Shown piece after piece: positions 61,301 through 64,000 of a stretch of DNA of 64,000 nt (positions are counted from its first letter, which is position 1; each line of letters begins with the position of its first letter). The notes below the pieces were generated by a model. The model saw only the letters and a program-made list of their open reading frames with translations. It had not been told where the DNA came from and ran no database searches. This DNA comes from Brachypodium distachyon (lineage: Eukaryota > Streptophyta > Magnoliopsida > Poales > Poaceae): positions 35,240,737 through 35,304,736 of the forward strand of contig NC_016133.3 of assembly GCF_000005505.3 (NCBI RefSeq). Reading direction: 5' to 3'. A program made the position numbers and the translations under genes.

Positions 61301-64000
61301 AGTCAGACTAGATTCCACTTTAGGTACATGTCATTCGTCCAAAGTACTAGCTGGATTCAAATACAGCAACCTTCAGCTAAAACAGTAACTGTTACCTTCT
61401 GTGAAACTTGTTGGTATCTGTCTAATGCATCATCAGTATTCAGTGGTTCAGCGAAAACAGATTCCATACGATCAACAGCAGTCGTAGGTGAAAGAGGTAC
61501 TGTAGAACCTAGATCCTGGTAGCAGGATTTTGCAAGATAAGAAAATCAAATTCAAATTCTTCACTATACGCTTCATGCAAAGACAAGAATTGAAGTCACT
61601 GACTTTAGATGCAGCTGTTGGTTCGCCCACTGGAATGTCATTAGACAGCATAGGTGGGAATACAGATGCAAGGTTTGTGGTTCCACCGACTTGGGTAAAA
61701 GTGTCACTTGTTCCAACTTGTCCAGTAACACTTCAGAAGACAGAAGATATCTTATTAAGAACACGCCGCTCCAATAGGAGTAGACAAATGATGGAAGTCC
61801 AAGCATCGTTACCTTGAAAGTTGTGTAGTACCATGATCTGACTCTTCAGGAACCAGGTCTGCTGGCTGTGCCAAATTTGGGCTATAAAGTCGAGGTATAC
61901 TGGAATTGCTCGGAGCAACAGCCACGGCAGTAGCAGAAGTGGTGGCTCCAGCATTTTGACTACTCTGGCTGTGCCACACAGTAATGAAGTCCTGAAATCA
62001 AAAGGTTAACCATGATGCACAAGTCAATCATGTTTGGCAAAAAAGGCAGAATATGGGGAAATTTATTCTCAGCTGCTTCACCTCATACACTCGTTGTTGG
62101 GTAGCACATAAATGGCCAGCTGGCTTTGGGCGAAGTGCATCTGGGACACGTGCAAGACCTTGAGTGTAAGGGAAAGCATCATAATATGCCGAACCAAGTA
62201 ATTCCTTTTGCCGCCTCAGTTGTGAAAAGGGCTGTTTGATTTCTCCATCAATCATTTCAACAGCCTGCAAGATTCTCATTGATATTGTTATGCTGTAACA
62301 GAACATTCTATAGTTCATCCTATATAACAGCGCCGAGTTGTATACAATAGGTAGCAGAGTAAAGTGAAGCAACAAAATATCTTTCGCTACTTGGCCATAA
62401 CATATATGGAAGCAAAAGCTTGAGATTGCCACATATAAGGAACTTAATAAAATGCTTGAGAGCTACCTTGCGTGTTGCAACAGTCTCAATCAGGGCGCAT
62501 CCCAGATCCAGATTGTCATTGATAAGAATATGAACAATCTGATCAGTGTTTTCACTGTTGTTATTCAGGTTCTGAATGAGAATTCGAAGATGAGATGACA
62601 AAGCAACACGAAGAGGCTCCTGAAAAAGACAGAACAATTGAATATGCCGTCATACATGAGATCTGAACGTCAACATAACAAATAAAGGCACTGAGACTGC
62701 AAGTACACCCGAGTTTGAGGGGAGAAAAGACTGTAACGGCACCTACAAACTAAATCTACAAAGGCTTATGCAGAAATACCTTGGAAGTTACATGGGCTAG
62801 ACTTCCAGCTAGTGTGCCAACCATCAAATGTGCAGATCGAGATACCGCACTATCATCAGATTCCATTGCAAGATCCTGCAGGGAAGTGAATATAATAGTA
62901 TGTTAGAAACTTCTCTACCACAGCAAGCCAAATAGTCAATCAAAATAATCAACAGCTACGAATGAAGGCCATGATGTTCACCTTAAGAACAAGTTCCTTA
63001 GTGGTGCGGGTAGCTATTGTAACACTTCTTTGAATCACAGGGCCAATAATTTCCTTAATAGCCTTATCCAAAGCAACATCCATGATTCTAGGAAGATCAA
63101 GAGCGTTAACAGATCACCAATAAAATATATTTCGAATGTAAGCTAAGCTGATCTTTTACAGACATACTTGCTATATTGCAATGAGCCAAGAGAGCTAAGC
63201 TTATCATTGATTCTGAAATAAATATCCGCCCGTGGTATTGCTGCAATAAGCTGTAACAAGAACATATAAGAAATACAGACAAGTACTGAAAAATCAGTTT
63301 GAAGCAAAAATAAAAGGCAAACCTGACTAAGAGTAAACAGTGGGGGTGATGGAGACGGTGTTTGAGATGGCGAAACCTGATCGGGCATTAGCAAAGCAAC
63401 CTTATCATCCTCTACCATGCTGTTTGGCGGAAGACGAAGAGGTGGCGCATACTGCTGAATAAAAATATCAAAATGAATAAAGAACAGAAAAATGTCCAGG
63501 TCTTAAAAATTAATTAGTTATGGCACAAAATCAACCTGGGTTAACATATTTGGAAGGCTAGTAGTCCGGGAGGTACTAGTCAACTCTGGTTGCACTTCTA
63601 CAAGATTTTTTGCCGGCATCATACCAGAGGAGACCTCTGGAACTACTGGTGTTTGAGATGCACTGACGTCTTTATTAGAAAAATCCGGATTTCCTTCAAT
63701 TTGGCGAATACGATCTTTAAGAAGAGAAGATGGTTTTACATCTTTCATGTCCACGCTGAGGTTTTTAAACAAGACCTACAATCCCAAATAATAACAGTTA
63801 GCTTCCACATTTCTAAGCTAAATATAGTTCACAGCCCCGACAAAAGGATGCGGAAAATAATAGCAAACCTCAATGTCAAACTTCAGGTTCATCTTGAGAT
63901 TAGGTAGATTATAGATCTCGGCAAGGAGGCTAAGAATACCCATTGTCCATGGATTTGGAGGACGATATGCTATACTTGAATGGCAAGGTTCAAGAATCTG
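52343..64000 (-). CDS. NOT1: NOT1, CCR4-NOT complex scaffold, 3' half (partial)
   Basis: NOT1 is the large scaffold of the cytoplasmic CCR4-NOT deadenylase complex that shortens mRNA poly(A) tails. Thirty exons join in phase for about 1,275 codons. The first runs from the window edge (probable acceptor CAG at 64000-63998) to 63869, then 63775-63536, 63454-63323 and 63250-63168; the last is 52480-52343, with TAG at 52345-52343. All introns are GT-AG. The fragment begins at the end of the CAF1-binding MIF4G domain ([18 protein letters not shown]). It continues with [20 protein letters not shown], a DUF3819 region that binds CNOT9/CAF40 (about residues 165-374, [13 protein letters not shown] to [17 protein letters not shown]) and a Ser/Thr-rich linker. 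It ends with the C-terminal NOT1 superfamily domain that binds NOT2-NOT3/5 (from about residue 790; [39 protein letters not shown]). The N-terminal half lies right of the window. No disabling lesion was seen. Confidence 0.95.
53595..53707. mobile_element. Stowaway MITE in a NOT1 intron
   Basis: 113 bp between TA dinucleotides, with ends CCCCCTCTGTCCCATATTAA and, from the right, CTCCTTCCGTCTCATATCAA. Same subfamily as 38690-38799. Located between the exons 53930-53826 and 53538-53407, clear of splice sites. Confidence 0.8.
54554..55264 (-). other. 236-codon open frame within a NOT1 intron
   Basis: The 1,250-bp intron between the exons 55764-55703 and 54452-54299 contains an open minus-strand frame with a GC-rich core (about 54800-55080) in an AT-rich intron. 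An internal ATG near 54659 gives [20 protein letters not shown]. The product has no domain I recognise. It could be a captured fragment, an inserted element's leader, or chance openness caused by base composition. I do not call it a gene. Confidence 0.25.
56318..56813. mobile_element. Probable MULE-type MITE in a NOT1 intron
   Basis: About 496 bp with imperfect inverted ends (GGAAAAAGTGTATTTGAC at the left; GGGAGAAGTCTATTTGATCC read from the right). Near-identical flanks are TAAAGAAAT / TAAAGAATA. Non-coding. Confidence 0.5.
56960..57116 (+). repeat. Tandem repeat of 79 bp in a NOT1 intron
   Basis: Two head-to-tail copies starting CCAGTCTT (56960 and 57039) and ending GGGTTCTACTTGGA. The sense frame continues for about 45 codons past the second copy ([19 protein letters not shown], then [18 protein letters not shown]) before a stop at 57249-57251. 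It looks somewhat protein-like but is not recognised. Confidence 0.7.

Overview
This is nuclear DNA of a grass. It has intron-containing plant genes with GC-rich grass-type coding exons, a beta-expansin cluster (a family greatly expanded in grasses), and a typical cereal transposon load: Stowaway, hAT, MULE, CACTA and solo LTRs. TE density is modest for Triticeae, so a compact Pooideae genome such as Brachypodium would fit; that is inference. From memory, rice has a comparable EXPB cluster beside a bHLH gene on chromosome 10. I could not check this.

Layout. Positions 1-34.4 kb hold four beta-expansin loci. Three are on the minus strand (5231-6475, 13791-15266, 19979-21309) and one is on the plus strand (32531-34389). 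All share the same four-exon structure and TATA context. The first carries a +1 frameshift and an altered HFD motif and is called a pseudogene. The other three are intact (264, 271 and 284 aa). A block upstream of loci 1 and 2 recurs at 1-170, which predicts another expansin copy just left of the window. The spacers hold a Mutator-like element with ~150-bp TIRs, a perfect 9-bp target duplication and FAR1-type remnants, a solo LTR, a 631-bp CACTA derivative, a possible retroposon, a 543-bp hAT element and several Stowaway MITEs.

36,979-40,069 (minus) is a five-exon bHLH factor of the PIF/UNE10 type with an apparent GC-AG first intron. 41.6-50.6 kb is a transposon block: a solo LTR, a 5.9-kb CACTA element carrying a disrupted transposase gene and a captured exon of an MRS2-type magnesium transporter, and a related LTR fragment.

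52,343-64,000 (minus) is the 3' half of NOT1, the scaffold of the CCR4-NOT deadenylase complex: 30 exons and about 1,275 codons, running off the right edge.

The genes are not an operon-like unit. The expansins are secreted cell-wall loosening proteins, the bHLH protein is a probable light-signalling regulator, and NOT1 is a housekeeping mRNA-decay scaffold. Exon coordinates were derived by hand from splice signals, phase and family similarity. No database search was possible.
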